DNA of 7,252 nt from an uncultured Collinsella sp. (GTDB lineage Bacteria; Actinomycetota; Coriobacteriia; Coriobacteriales; Coriobacteriaceae): contig CATZKS010000107.1 in assembly GCA_958421035.1 (NCBI GenBank), positions 1 through 7,252 on the forward strand, given 5' to 3'. Under the pieces are notes generated by a model, which saw only the letters and a list, made by a program, of their open reading frames with translations, searched no databases and had not been told where the DNA came from. The position numbers and the translations under genes were made by a program. Numbering within the stretch: position 1 is the first letter of the stretch; the number at the start of each line of letters is the position of its first letter. Shown here in pieces: positions 1 to 5,465 of the stretch.

Positions 1-60
1 GCCGGGGGCAGTCAGGCGAATAGCCTGTTCCATACGCTTTTGCAGCTCGTTCTTATCCAA
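1..60 (-). CDS. disA: 5' end of a probable DNA integrity scanning diadenylate cyclase (partial, TTG start)
   Basis: Only the first 20 codons lie in the window, starting at TTG (60-58) and running off the left edge; the translation is LDKNELQKRMEQAIRLTAPG. A GGGAG ribosome-binding site (72-68) sits 7 bases before the TTG, the frame has a stop at 96-94, and no ATG or GTG lies between that stop and the TTG, so the start is well determined. DisA proteins begin with a short helix followed by a conserved APGTxLR motif, and the visible end (RLTAPG) matches the beginning of that motif. DisA is an octameric enzyme that makes cyclic di-AMP from ATP and scans DNA for branched structures. The presence of clpC on the same strand about 5.5 kb upstream supports the call, because clpC-radA-disA is a common gene order in Bacillota. 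The identity rests on 20 residues, so another protein is possible. Confidence 0.5.
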   Translation of the reverse strand, partial: MDKNELQKRMEQAIRLTAPG

Positions 61-195
61 GGCATCGCTCCCATCGTGTACGCTCCATAAACGCTAAATA
101 GTTTCTCACGGTTTGTCCCCGCAGCAGCCACGAAATCCGATGCTTACAGAATGAGCGAACACAGCTGAGAGCCCAACCCAAATGAGCTGCTTGTG

Positions 196-204
196 TGGTA
201 GCAT
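196..204 (+). promoter_or_regulatory. candidate extended -10 promoter for the mntP leader RNA
   Basis: TGGTAGCAT resembles an extended -10 element (TG, one base, then TAGCAT). It would start transcription near 211, about 10 bases before the conserved GAGGGAGTAG of the riboswitch, which is a sensible place. No good -35 is visible. An alternative pair, TTGTGT (191-196) and CATAAA (214-219) with a 17-base spacer, would start the RNA inside the riboswitch and is less likely. Apart from this, 61-220 holds only the upstream region of the minus-strand gene at the left edge; I see no gene in it. Confidence 0.3.
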
Positions 205-220
205 CGGGATTCGCATAAAT

Positions 221-353
221 GAGGGAGTAGTCGCGTGATCGGGTTCGCCTCCGGTGGCGCGGCAAGTCAACACACTGGCCGATGCGGCCTGGCTTGCCTT
301 AATGAACGAGACTCGTGGCTGTGCGCGCAACGCGTACGCCACGGGTCTTTTTT
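221..353 (+). promoter_or_regulatory. Mn2+ riboswitch, yybP-ykoY type, upstream of mntP
   Basis: The stretch carries recognisable landmarks of this class: GGGAGTAG at 223-230, CAACACACT at 268-276 and GAGAC at 308-312. Visible pairings are CGCC 246-249 with GGCG 256-259, the perfect six-pair helix GGCAAG 261-266 with CTTGCC 293-298, and inside it GGCC 277-280 with GGCC 286-289. The closing switch helix can form from GAGT 225-228 and ACTC 311-314. The latter bases are also part of the 5' arm of the terminator at 310-347, so the two folds exclude each other. Members of this class bind Mn2+ and commonly control Mn2+ exporters; the expected behaviour is that bound Mn2+ stabilises the switch helix, prevents termination and turns mntP on. 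The class call agrees with the downstream gene. Exact ends are approximate. Confidence 0.85.
310..353 (+). terminator. intrinsic terminator of the Mn2+ riboswitch (expression platform)
   Basis: GACTCGTGGC (310-319) pairs with GCCACGGGTC (338-347) over ten positions, one of them a G-T wobble. A further inner helix can form between 321-326 and 332-337. Six T residues (348-353) follow directly. This is a typical intrinsic terminator, located between the riboswitch aptamer and the mntP start codon. Confidence 0.85.
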
Positions 354-406
354 GTTACTCCCCCAAGAGGTACACGCGGGCCCGCCCGCAGAGAGGGAGC
401 CAGACT

Positions 407-985
407 ATGGGACTCGCAGAGCTTGTGTTGCTCGCTATCGGCCTTTCTATGGACGCTTTTGCCGTATCCATCTGCAAGGGCCTTGGCATGAAAAGGATCA
501 ACCTTAAGGTCGCCGTGATACTCGGCCTGTTCTTTGGCGGTTTCCAGGCCGGCATGCCCGTAATTGGGTGGGCCCTTGGTAGCCAGTTCATGGGCATCAT
601 CAGCCCCATCGACCACTGGATCGCCTTTATCCTGCTCGCCTTTATCGGCGGCAAGATGCTGTGGGAAGCCTTTACTGAGGACGAGAACGAAGGCGACGGC
701 AAGGATGCCGAAAAGATCGACCTGGGCGAATATCTAATCCTTGCCATCGCCACCTCGATTGACGCGCTTGCCGTGGGCATCTCGTTTGCCGCGCTCTCGG
801 TCGATATCGTTCCCGCCGTGTCGCTCATTGGCATCACGACCTTTGTCTTCTCCGTTGCCGGCGTAGCGATCGGCCACACCTTTGGCGCGCGCTACGAAAA
901 GCCCGCCACCATCGTGGGTGGCGTCGTGCTCGTCCTCATCGGCCTCAAGATTTTGCTGGAGCATCTGGGGATTTTGGCGCTGTAA
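407..985 (+). CDS. mntP: manganese efflux pump MntP
   Basis: MntP is a six-helix inner-membrane exporter that removes excess Mn2+ from the cytoplasm. The product is 192 aa, close to the 188 aa of the E. coli protein. It has the internal repeat of the family: GLSMDAFAVS near residue 12 and ATSIDALAVG near residue 115, whose aspartates (D16 and D119) correspond to acidic residues important for Mn2+ export. Hydrophobic stretches lie at about 4-22, 34-58, 69-88, 107-130, 134-156 and 167-190, with an acidic, charged cytoplasmic loop (about 90-105) between the halves. The ATG at 407 is chosen over the in-frame upstream extension because GGGAG (395-399) sits 7 bases before it and because an upstream start would read through the riboswitch. 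The gene is under the Mn2+ riboswitch and is transcribed away from the left-edge gene. Confidence 0.95.
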   Translation: MGLAELVLLAIGLSMDAFAVSICKGLGMKRINLKVAVILGLFFGGFQAGMPVIGWALGSQFMGIISPIDHWIAFILLAFIGGKMLWEAFTEDENEGDGKDAEKIDLGEYLILAIATSIDALAVGISFAALSVDIVPAVSLIGITTFVFSVAGVAIGHTFGARYEKPATIVGGVVLVLIGLKILLEHLGILAL

Positions 986-1014
986 AACACCCTTCAAAAC
1001 TAAACGTCCGGATG

Positions 1015-1047
1015 AGGCCTCATGCGGAGTTTTGCATGAGGCCTTTT
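1015..1047 (+). terminator. terminator-like hairpin after mntP, sharing bases with the first hipBA operator
   Basis: AGGCCTCATGC (1015-1025) and GCATGAGGCCT (1034-1044) form a perfect 11-pair stem with an 8-base loop, followed by TTTT (1044-1047). It lies 30 bases after the mntP stop and would serve as its terminator, though the T run is short. The same bases also contain a 12-bp palindrome, ATGAGGCCTCAT (1012-1023), and the whole of the first operator-like site (1021-1038). Confidence 0.6.
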
Positions 1048-1092
1048 CATGCAGATTTTTGCATGTCATACTATGATGCAAAAGTCTGCACG
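1021..1092 (+). promoter_or_regulatory. three operator-like sites of 18 bp in front of hipBA, spaced exactly 27 bp
   Basis: Site 1 (1021-1038) is CATGCGGAGTTTTGCATG. Site 2 (1048-1065) is CATGCAGATTTTTGCATG and matches site 1 at 16 of 18 positions. Site 3 (1075-1092) lies in the opposite orientation; read on the minus strand it is CGTGCAGACTTTTGCATC and matches site 2 at 15 of 18. The centres are 27 bp apart in both intervals. Sites 1 and 2 are CATGC-N8-GCATG, the same arm and spacer layout as the E. coli HipB operator (TATCC-N8-GGATA). Their position over and around the hipBA promoter suggests binding by the HipB product for autorepression. The repeats are seen directly; the binding protein is inferred. 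Confidence 0.75.
1044..1072 (+). promoter_or_regulatory. candidate hipBA promoter
   Basis: TTTTCA (1044-1049) as -35 and CATACT (1067-1072) as -10 are separated by 17 bases, each matching 4 of 6 consensus positions. Transcription would begin near 1079, inside operator-like site 3, with site 2 covering the spacer. A shifted -10, TACTAT (1069-1074), is equally good by sequence but gives a 19-base spacer. Confidence 0.45.
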
Positions 1093-1105
1093 TTAGGAGA
1101 TCGCC

Positions 1106-1537
1106 GTGGATACCCTTCCCATCACCACACCGCGCCAAGCTGGCATCTACGTGCGCCAGGCACGCGAGGCTCAGGGTCTCACCCGTGCCGCCCTCGCTAA
1201 TAAGGCCGGTGTTTCGGAGCGCCTGCTCGCATCGCTCGAGCTGGGAGATGCCACGGGCATTCGGCTCGACAAGCTGTTGACCGTCTTTAACGCACTCGGC
1301 ATAGGTCTCTTTGCGCAAAGCGATAACGACTCCATCGCATCGCCCTCCGAACATCCGATGACGATAGCGGACCTCCCTATCGCGAACTCGAATGCCCTGC
1401 CAAAGCCAAGCGTAGGCAGACGACCCGCTCGACAAGGAACGCCAGCTTTCTATGGTGCCTTGCTGGCCCAAATCGCAGCCGAGCAAGGCCTTTCCGGCAC
1501 TTCAGACCTCTCCTTTGGCTGTAAGGTTGTGAAATAA
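1106..1537 (+). CDS. hipB: HipB-like antitoxin and autorepressor, XRE-type helix-turn-helix, with a long C-terminal extension
   Basis: HipB proteins bind and inhibit the HipA kinase and repress their own operon as dimers. The 143-aa product has an XRE/Cro-type helix-turn-helix at about residues 10-70 (IYVRQAREAQGLTRAALANK, then AGVSERLLASLELGD) of the kind found in HipB. The start is GTG at 1106, with AGGAG (1095-1099) 6 bases before it. The stop codon directly abuts the hipA start, so the two are co-transcribed and probably translationally coupled. E. coli HipB has 88 aa; the extra residues here (about 75-143) include a Ser/Pro/Asn-rich linker and a basic patch (VGRRPARQG) followed by a probable amphipathic helix (about 115-127). 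I do not recognise a domain in that tail. The triple operator array upstream fits autoregulation. Confidence 0.85.
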   Translation: MDTLPITTPRQAGIYVRQAREAQGLTRAALANKAGVSERLLASLELGDATGIRLDKLLTVFNALGIGLFAQSDNDSIASPSEHPMTIADLPIANSNALPKPSVGRRPARQGTPAFYGALLAQIAAEQGLSGTSDLSFGCKVVK

Positions 1538-2842
1538 ATGGCAGAAATGGAGCTTGCGACCCTCATTTGTGGCGAAATCGCCGGCACTCTCCGGCAAGAC
1601 GAGCATGGACTCTGCAGCTTTGTATACGCCCCAACCTATCGCGGAGCACCGCTATCGTTAACAATGCCGCTTTCCAATCGCACATATGGCCATAACATCG
1701 TCCGTCCGTTCCTATTTGGCCTTTTGCCCGACAGCCAAGAGCAGCGTCGCGCTATTGCCGCCGAGCATGACGTTGCATCCAACAACCCCGTCGCCCTCTT
1801 GTGCCATATCGGTCTTGACTGCGCGGGGGCCGTTCAGTTTTGTCGAGCCGATCAATTAGATGCCGCCCACGGCAGGGTCTCAGCATACCGCCCGCTTACC
1901 AATTCTCAAATCGCTCACAAGCTCAAAGCAATTCGCGATGACGAAAGAGAGACATGGATGGGCTCCAACGAAAGCTGGTCCCTGGGCGGCAACCAAGGCA
2001 AATTTGCACTAGCTTGGCATGATGGACAATGGTGCGAATGTCTAGGGTCATCCCCCACTACCCATATCTTCAAAAATGGTGTCGTTGGGTTCAAACATCA
2101 GGCCTTAAACGAATTCGTCTGCATGAAAACAGCTCGGCGTGTTGGCATTCCAACTGCCAACGTCTCCTATTGCACATTTGAAGACGAAGCTGCGCTCGCC
2201 GTTGAACGGTACGACAGAATGGTCAATAGCAGCGGAAATATCGAAAGGCTGCATCAGGAGGACTTTTGCCAGGCACTCGGTGTATTGCCAACCCAGAAAT
2301 ACACCGCCGACGGAGGACCAACTACACGAGACATCCAAGAACGACTGATTAACACAGTCCCCCACCACATGAATCTTGTGCTTTTTACCTATATGTTGTT
2401 CTATAACGCCATTATCGGAGCGCCTGACGCACACGCTAAAAACTACTCGCTCATCCTAGGCAAAGGCACAAACGCGGCGCTCGCACCCATGTACGATGTC
2501 GCATCGGGCTTAGCATACGAACGTATGCGGCGAAAAGCGCGCCTCGCCATGAGCGTTGGCGGCGAAAATCGTGTGGGGCGAATCGGTCCAGGCGCTATCC
2601 GCCGATACCACGGTATGGGCGATCCCGCGCTGGAGGCGGCGCTTACCGATGCCGGGCTATCCGAGAAGTTTTGCTTTGCGACCATGATGGACCTCGCCTA
2701 CGAGGTACCCATTTGCATGGAAGAGGTCATGGACGAATACGCCGACCTGCCCGGCATGGCGGACCTGCGCGAGCATATGCTCGGCCCCGTCCGCGAAAAC
2801 TGCCAGCGCACACTCGACCTCATCAGGGCAGAAATGGACTAG
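1538..2842 (+). CDS. hipA: HipA-type serine/threonine kinase toxin
   Basis: HipA kinases halt growth; E. coli HipA phosphorylates glutamyl-tRNA synthetase. At 434 aa the protein is full length compared with the 440 aa of E. coli HipA. An N-terminal HipA_N-like part (about 5-105) precedes the kinase core. Aligning by eye, the key residues are kept: the autophosphorylation serine and glycine-rich loop (SLGGNQGKFAL, S148), the ATP-binding lysine in THIFK (K179), HQEDFCQALG (239-248), the catalytic aspartate in GAPDAHAKNYS (D297), and the metal-binding aspartate in MYDV (D320). Thus the kinase should be active; its substrate here is unknown. The ATG at 1538 abuts the hipB stop and has only a weak, distant GTAAGG, which implies coupling; ATG 1547 is an in-frame alternative. 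Its middle is poorer in G+C than neighbouring genes: the 60 bases from 2041 have 27 G+C against 38 in 60 from 6001 in clpC, consistent with transfer. Confidence 0.93.
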   Translation: MAEMELATLICGEIAGTLRQDEHGLCSFVYAPTYRGAPLSLTMPLSNRTYGHNIVRPFLFGLLPDSQEQRRAIAAEHDVASNNPVALLCHIGLDCAGAVQFCRADQLDAAHGRVSAYRPLTNSQIAHKLKAIRDDERETWMGSNESWSLGGNQGKFALAWHDGQWCECLGSSPTTHIFKNGVVGFKHQALNEFVCMKTARRVGIPTANVSYCTFEDEAALAVERYDRMVNSSGNIERLHQEDFCQALGVLPTQKYTADGGPTTRDIQERLINTVPHHMNLVLFTYMLFYNAIIGAPDAHAKNYSLILGKGTNAALAPMYDVASGLAYERMRRKARLAMSVGGENRVGRIGPGAIRRYHGMGDPALEAALTDAGLSEKFCFATMMDLAYEVPICMEEVMDEYADLPGMADLREHMLGPVRENCQRTLDLIRAEMD

Positions 2843-2862
2843 GTGGCCGTTATTTCGCAATT

Positions 2863-2914
2863 ATCAAACAAAAGAGAGGGGGCACCCGTCGCAAAAGCTC
2901 AGATGCCCCCTCTC
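2863..2914 (-). terminator. terminator between convergent hipA and pepD, oriented for pepD
   Basis: GAGAGGGGGCA (2874-2884) and TGCCCCCTCTC (2904-2914) form an 11-pair stem with a 19-base loop. Read on the minus strand the stem is followed by TTTTGTTTGATAA (2873-2861), a good U-rich tail for pepD transcripts. On the plus strand no T run follows, so termination of hipBA transcripts here would be weaker. Confidence 0.8.
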
Positions 2915-2932
2915 GTAATGTCATTTGCAATC

Positions 2933-2963
2933 CGCTAGCACGTGGCTCGAACTGCTGCTAGCG
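2933..2963. repeat. inverted repeat just after the pepD stop codon
   Basis: CGCTAGCA (2933-2940) and TGCTAGCG (2956-2963) are perfect 8-base complements around a 15-base loop. The element lies between the pepD stop and its terminator, so it would form a hairpin at the 3' end of the pepD mRNA. No T run follows on either strand. Its role is unknown; mRNA 3'-end stabilisation is one possibility. Confidence 0.5.
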
Positions 2964-2969
2964 CGACCT

Positions 2970-4427
2970 TTACGCAGCAAGGCGCTTGAGGACGTCGATG
3001 AGCAGCTCGTAGAAGCGCTCGGCAGAAGCGAGCTCCATGCTCTCGTCCGGGGTGTGGACATCGGAGAGCGTCGGGCCCACGGCGATGGCGTCCAGGCCGT
3101 GCAGGGCCTCGGCAAACAGGCCACACTCAAGGCCGGCGTGAATGGACTCGATGCGCAGCTCGGAGCCAAAGAGCTCACGATAGCTCTCGACGAAGACGTC
3201 GCGGACCGGCGAATGCTCGGCGTAGCTCCAGCCGGGATACTCGAACTCGAACTTGGCGTCGAAGCCCAGGACATCGGCAAGCGTCTGCAGGCGGTCCTTG
3301 AACTCGTTCTGCAGCGAGGTGATCGAGGAGCGCGGGGACAGCATGATCTTGATTTGGTCGTCAGAGGTGGCAACCACGCCGATGTTGGAGGAAACCTCGA
3401 CGGAGCCGTCGGTGGCGACGTTGCGGCGGATCACACCGTTGGGGGCAAGACGCAGAGCGCGAATAAGGGCAAGTGCGGACTTCTCGTCCATGGCCTCGAC
3501 CTCAGTGTTGTCGGCAATCTCAACCGTGCAGGTAAAGCCGGGGTCGAAGACCTCGAGCTCGGCAGTAACGTCGGCGATGATGCCCTTTGCAATCTGGGCC
3601 GCGGCCTCGGCGGCAGCGTGGTCGGCGTAGACCAGAACAGCCTTGCACTCACGGTTGATGGCGTTGTCCTTAGTGCCGCCGTTAAAGCTGACGATGGCGG
3701 GCTCGCCAGCGACCATCAGGCGGTCGATGATGCGGGCCATGATGAGGTTGCCGTTGCCGCGCTCCAGGTTGATATCGCTGCCAGAGTGACCGCCCAGCAG
3801 GCCGAAGATGTCGAGCGTGAGGGTACTACCGGTCTTGTGCTCGCGCACGATGGGGCAGGTGTAGGTAACGACGACGCCGCCGGCGCAGCTGACGGTGGCA
3901 ACGCCCTCCTCCTCGGAGTCGAGGTTGATCATGGTGCGGGCGCTGATCTGGGACTTGTCGAGCGTCTCGGCGCCAACCAGGCCGGTCTCCTCATCGGTGG
4001 TGAACACGCACTCGAGGGCGGGGTGAACAATCGAATCGTCATCGAGAACAGTGAGCATCAGAGCGACGGCGATACCGTTGTCGGCGCCCAGAGTGGTGCC
4101 GTTAGCGGTGAGGACACCGTCCTTGACGACCAAGTCGATACCGTCGGTCGTAAAGTCGTGCTCGACGGAACCCAGCTTGTCACACACCATGTCGATGTGA
4201 CCCTGCAGCATTACGGTCGGGGCATTCTCGGCGCCGGCAGATGCGGGCTTGCGAATGATGACGTTGTAGACCTCGTCCTGATAAACGTCGAGACCGCGCT
4301 CCTTGGCAAATGCGACCAGGAAATCGCTGATGCCCTTCTCGTTGCCAGACCCACGGGGGATCGCGCTGACCTCCTCAAAGAAATGGAACAGCTGGGCGGG
4401 CTCGTAGCCGGTAATCTTGTAGTCCAT
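2970..4427 (-). CDS. pepD: aminoacyl-histidine dipeptidase (peptidase D, carnosinase family, M20)
   Basis: PepD is a cytosolic Zn-dependent dipeptidase that hydrolyses Xaa-His dipeptides and related substrates and helps recycle amino acids. The product is 485 aa, the same length as E. coli PepD. The metal and catalytic residues of the M20 family are present: H77 and D79 in QGHIDMV, the bridging D116 in GADNG, E146 as general base and E147 as ligand in DEETG, D170 in NLDSEEEG, and H458 in SDVHTPDE. A lid or dimerisation domain should occupy roughly 185-380, including GGHSGSDIN at 212-220. The ATG at 4427 is chosen because AGGAGG (4437-4432) lies 4 bases before it and the family begins here; a 35-residue upstream extension has no such support. 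It is transcribed alone, converging on hipA. Confidence 0.95.
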   Translation of the reverse strand: MDYKITGYEPAQLFHFFEEVSAIPRGSGNEKGISDFLVAFAKERGLDVYQDEVYNVIIRKPASAGAENAPTVMLQGHIDMVCDKLGSVEHDFTTDGIDLVVKDGVLTANGTTLGADNGIAVALMLTVLDDDSIVHPALECVFTTDEETGLVGAETLDKSQISARTMINLDSEEEGVATVSCAGGVVVTYTCPIVREHKTGSTLTLDIFGLLGGHSGSDINLERGNGNLIMARIIDRLMVAGEPAIVSFNGGTKDNAINRECKAVLVYADHAAAEAAAQIAKGIIADVTAELEVFDPGFTCTVEIADNTEVEAMDEKSALALIRALRLAPNGVIRRNVATDGSVEVSSNIGVVATSDDQIKIMLSPRSSITSLQNEFKDRLQTLADVLGFDAKFEFEYPGWSYAEHSPVRDVFVESYRELFGSELRIESIHAGLECGLFAEALHGLDAIAVGPTLSDVHTPDESMELASAERFYELLIDVLKRLAA

Positions 4428-4471
4428 GGTGCCTCCTTGGCGCAACTGGTTAGACAGTAAGACATGCGACT

Positions 4472-4500
4472 TGTATATTCCCAGACTTTGCGTGCATAAA
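4472..4500 (-). promoter_or_regulatory. weak candidate promoter for pepD
   Basis: On the minus strand TTTATG (4500-4495) and TATACA (4477-4472) are 17 bases apart, about 45 bases before the pepD start codon. The -35 match is poor. It suggests that pepD has its own promoter downstream of the toxin gene, but read-through from the toxin-antitoxin operon cannot be excluded. Confidence 0.3.
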
Positions 4501-4506
4501 CCAGTC

Positions 4507-4536
4507 GAAAACGCCGAGCGCCCTCGCATCATCGGC
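4507..4536 (-). terminator. weak terminator-like hairpin after the PIN toxin gene
   Basis: On the minus strand GCCGA (4536-4532) and TCGGC (4517-4513) can pair around a 14-base loop, followed by GTTTTC (4512-4507). Two smaller hairpins lie between it and the toxin stop: CTTTAT/ATAAAG (4556-4561 with 4566-4571) and GGCG/CGCC (4541-4544 with 4551-4554). None is a strong terminator. Confidence 0.3.
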
Positions 4537-4575
4537 TAACGGCGGGGAAACGCCACTTTATTAAGATAAAGCAGG

Positions 4576-5097
4576 TTAGACGGACTGCGCCGAAGGGACG
4601 TTGGACCCTTCAACCAACCTCAAAGCTTGATCAACGTTTATGCATACGCCATTGGTATGTTTAATGAGGTTTTTGTCCTCCGTCACGACGTAATCGGCAT
4701 CAATGCGATTGGCGACGCCCAGCATCAGGTCGTCCTCGAAGTCGTTGTGATGATACTTGAACACAAAGGAGTCGAAGACCTCGTCTGCACCGACCGGCGC
4801 GATGAGGGCGAGCTCGCGCATCTGCCGAACGCATGCCCAGGCCGTTTCGTCCGCCGCCGCAATGGCGTTATCGCTCAGCGAACCATTCTTCCTTCGGCAC
4901 TCCCTCTTAATCGCCGCCGAGACAAGATACGAGACATCTTTGACCGAAAGAGACGAAGCAAACAGGGCAATCTGCTCCGAGACATCGGCAATCTCGAATA
5001 GACGGACAACATCCGCTGTCCGGTCCGACCTTCCAGAAAAGTAATCCATCCATACGTTGGTGTCGATGAGCAACTTGAGAATGCCGTCTGCACTCAT
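4576..5097 (-). CDS. PIN-domain toxin (putative ribonuclease) of a type II toxin-antitoxin pair
   Basis: PIN-domain toxins such as VapC are Mg2+-dependent RNases that stop translation by cutting RNA. The 173-aa product has the hallmarks of the fold: LLIDTNVWMDYF (9-20) with the first acidic residue D12 and the following N14; NDFEDDLMLGVANRIDADYVVTEDKNL split over about 118-144, giving D119/D122 and a late aspartate D141 in TEDKNL. The middle acidic residue is less certain, with E84 a candidate. It is longer than the roughly 130 aa common for VapC, mainly through the central helical part (about 60-115). The ATG at 5097 overlaps the antitoxin stop (ATGA, 4 bp) and follows GGTGGAG; an in-frame GTG at 5109 is an alternative. 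The partner is of RelB/DinJ type, not VapB-like. The RNA target cannot be inferred. Confidence 0.8.
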   Translation of the reverse strand: MSADGILKLLIDTNVWMDYFSGRSDRTADVVRLFEIADVSEQIALFASSLSVKDVSYLVSAAIKRECRRKNGSLSDNAIAAADETAWACVRQMRELALIAPVGADEVFDSFVFKYHHNDFEDDLMLGVANRIDADYVVTEDKNLIKHTNGVCINVDQALRLVEGSNVPSAQSV

Positions 5098-5453
5098 AGC
5101 TCCACCCACTCGGGATAGCGCTCCGCCATTGCTTCCTCATAGAGGTCATCGTAGTCACCCGAGAGGTCGGGAACAGGGATGCCGTATTTGAGGCACGCAT
5201 CGTGCACGATGTGGCTGCCCTGCGTAACCCTTGATTCCACCGACGCAGTCGCTGGCACGTTAGAGCTCGGTACCGCAACCCCCGATCTCGAGGGCATGCA
5301 TCCGTTGACGACCAGATATTCCCAAAGTGTCCGCACCGCTTGAGACGGCGTCATGCCGATATGCGCCAGCACGGCGTCCCCAGCCTCTTTGAGTTGGCGA
5401 TCCATGCGCACATTCATCTGGACCGGCCGTGAGTCGAGTACCGATATAGGCAT
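5094..5453 (-). CDS. RelB/DinJ-family antitoxin
   Basis: The 119-aa product begins with a ribbon-helix-helix domain typical of RelB/DinJ antitoxins: a strand at about 10-16 (PVQMNVRMD), a first helix at 17-31 and a second at 35-50 (TPSQAVRTLWEYLVVNG). Such domains dimerise and bind operator DNA. A Ser/Val/Pro-rich linker (about 54-75) leads to an acidic C-terminal part (about 85-119, with LSGDYDDLYEEAMAE), which in this family wraps around and neutralises the toxin. The ATG at 5453 has AAGGAG (5464-5459) 5 bases upstream. It is the first gene of a two-gene operon whose second gene, a PIN-domain toxin, overlaps its stop. Canonical RelB/DinJ partners are RelE/YafQ-fold RNases, so the pairing is mixed. 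A 31-bp inverted-repeat element covers the promoter, as expected for autorepression. Confidence 0.85.
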   Translation of the reverse strand: MPISVLDSRPVQMNVRMDRQLKEAGDAVLAHIGMTPSQAVRTLWEYLVVNGCMPSRSGVAVPSSNVPATASVESRVTQGSHIVHDACLKYGIPVPDLSGDYDDLYEEAMAERYPEWVEL

Positions 5454-5465
5454 GCTAGCTCCTTC

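Noticed and set aside
106..342. Short minus-strand open frames in the mntP leader region (106-342 and 53-265)
   Set aside because: They overlap the riboswitch and the disA-like start in other frames and have no convincing ribosome-binding site or recognisable motif.
254..406. An in-frame 51-residue N-terminal extension of mntP
   Set aside because: It would translate the riboswitch and its terminator, and the family N-terminus matches the ATG at 407 with a good ribosome-binding site.
734..1486. A 250-codon minus-strand open frame spanning the end of mntP and most of hipB
   Set aside because: It crosses the mntP terminator and the operator array and is antisense to two well-supported genes; its sequence resembles no family I know.
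2937..2960. A tRNA-like AGTTCGAGCC on the minus strand after pepD, suggesting a tRNA remnant or attachment site
   Set aside because: The flanking bases do not form a T-arm stem, and no acceptor, anticodon arm or duplicate copy is visible.
2925..4460. A 511-codon plus-strand open frame opposite pepD
   Set aside because: It is the antisense shadow of pepD, whose minus-strand frame has full family length, all metal ligands and an AGGAGG start. The antisense product is a run of Val/Gly/Asp/Leu typical of such shadows.
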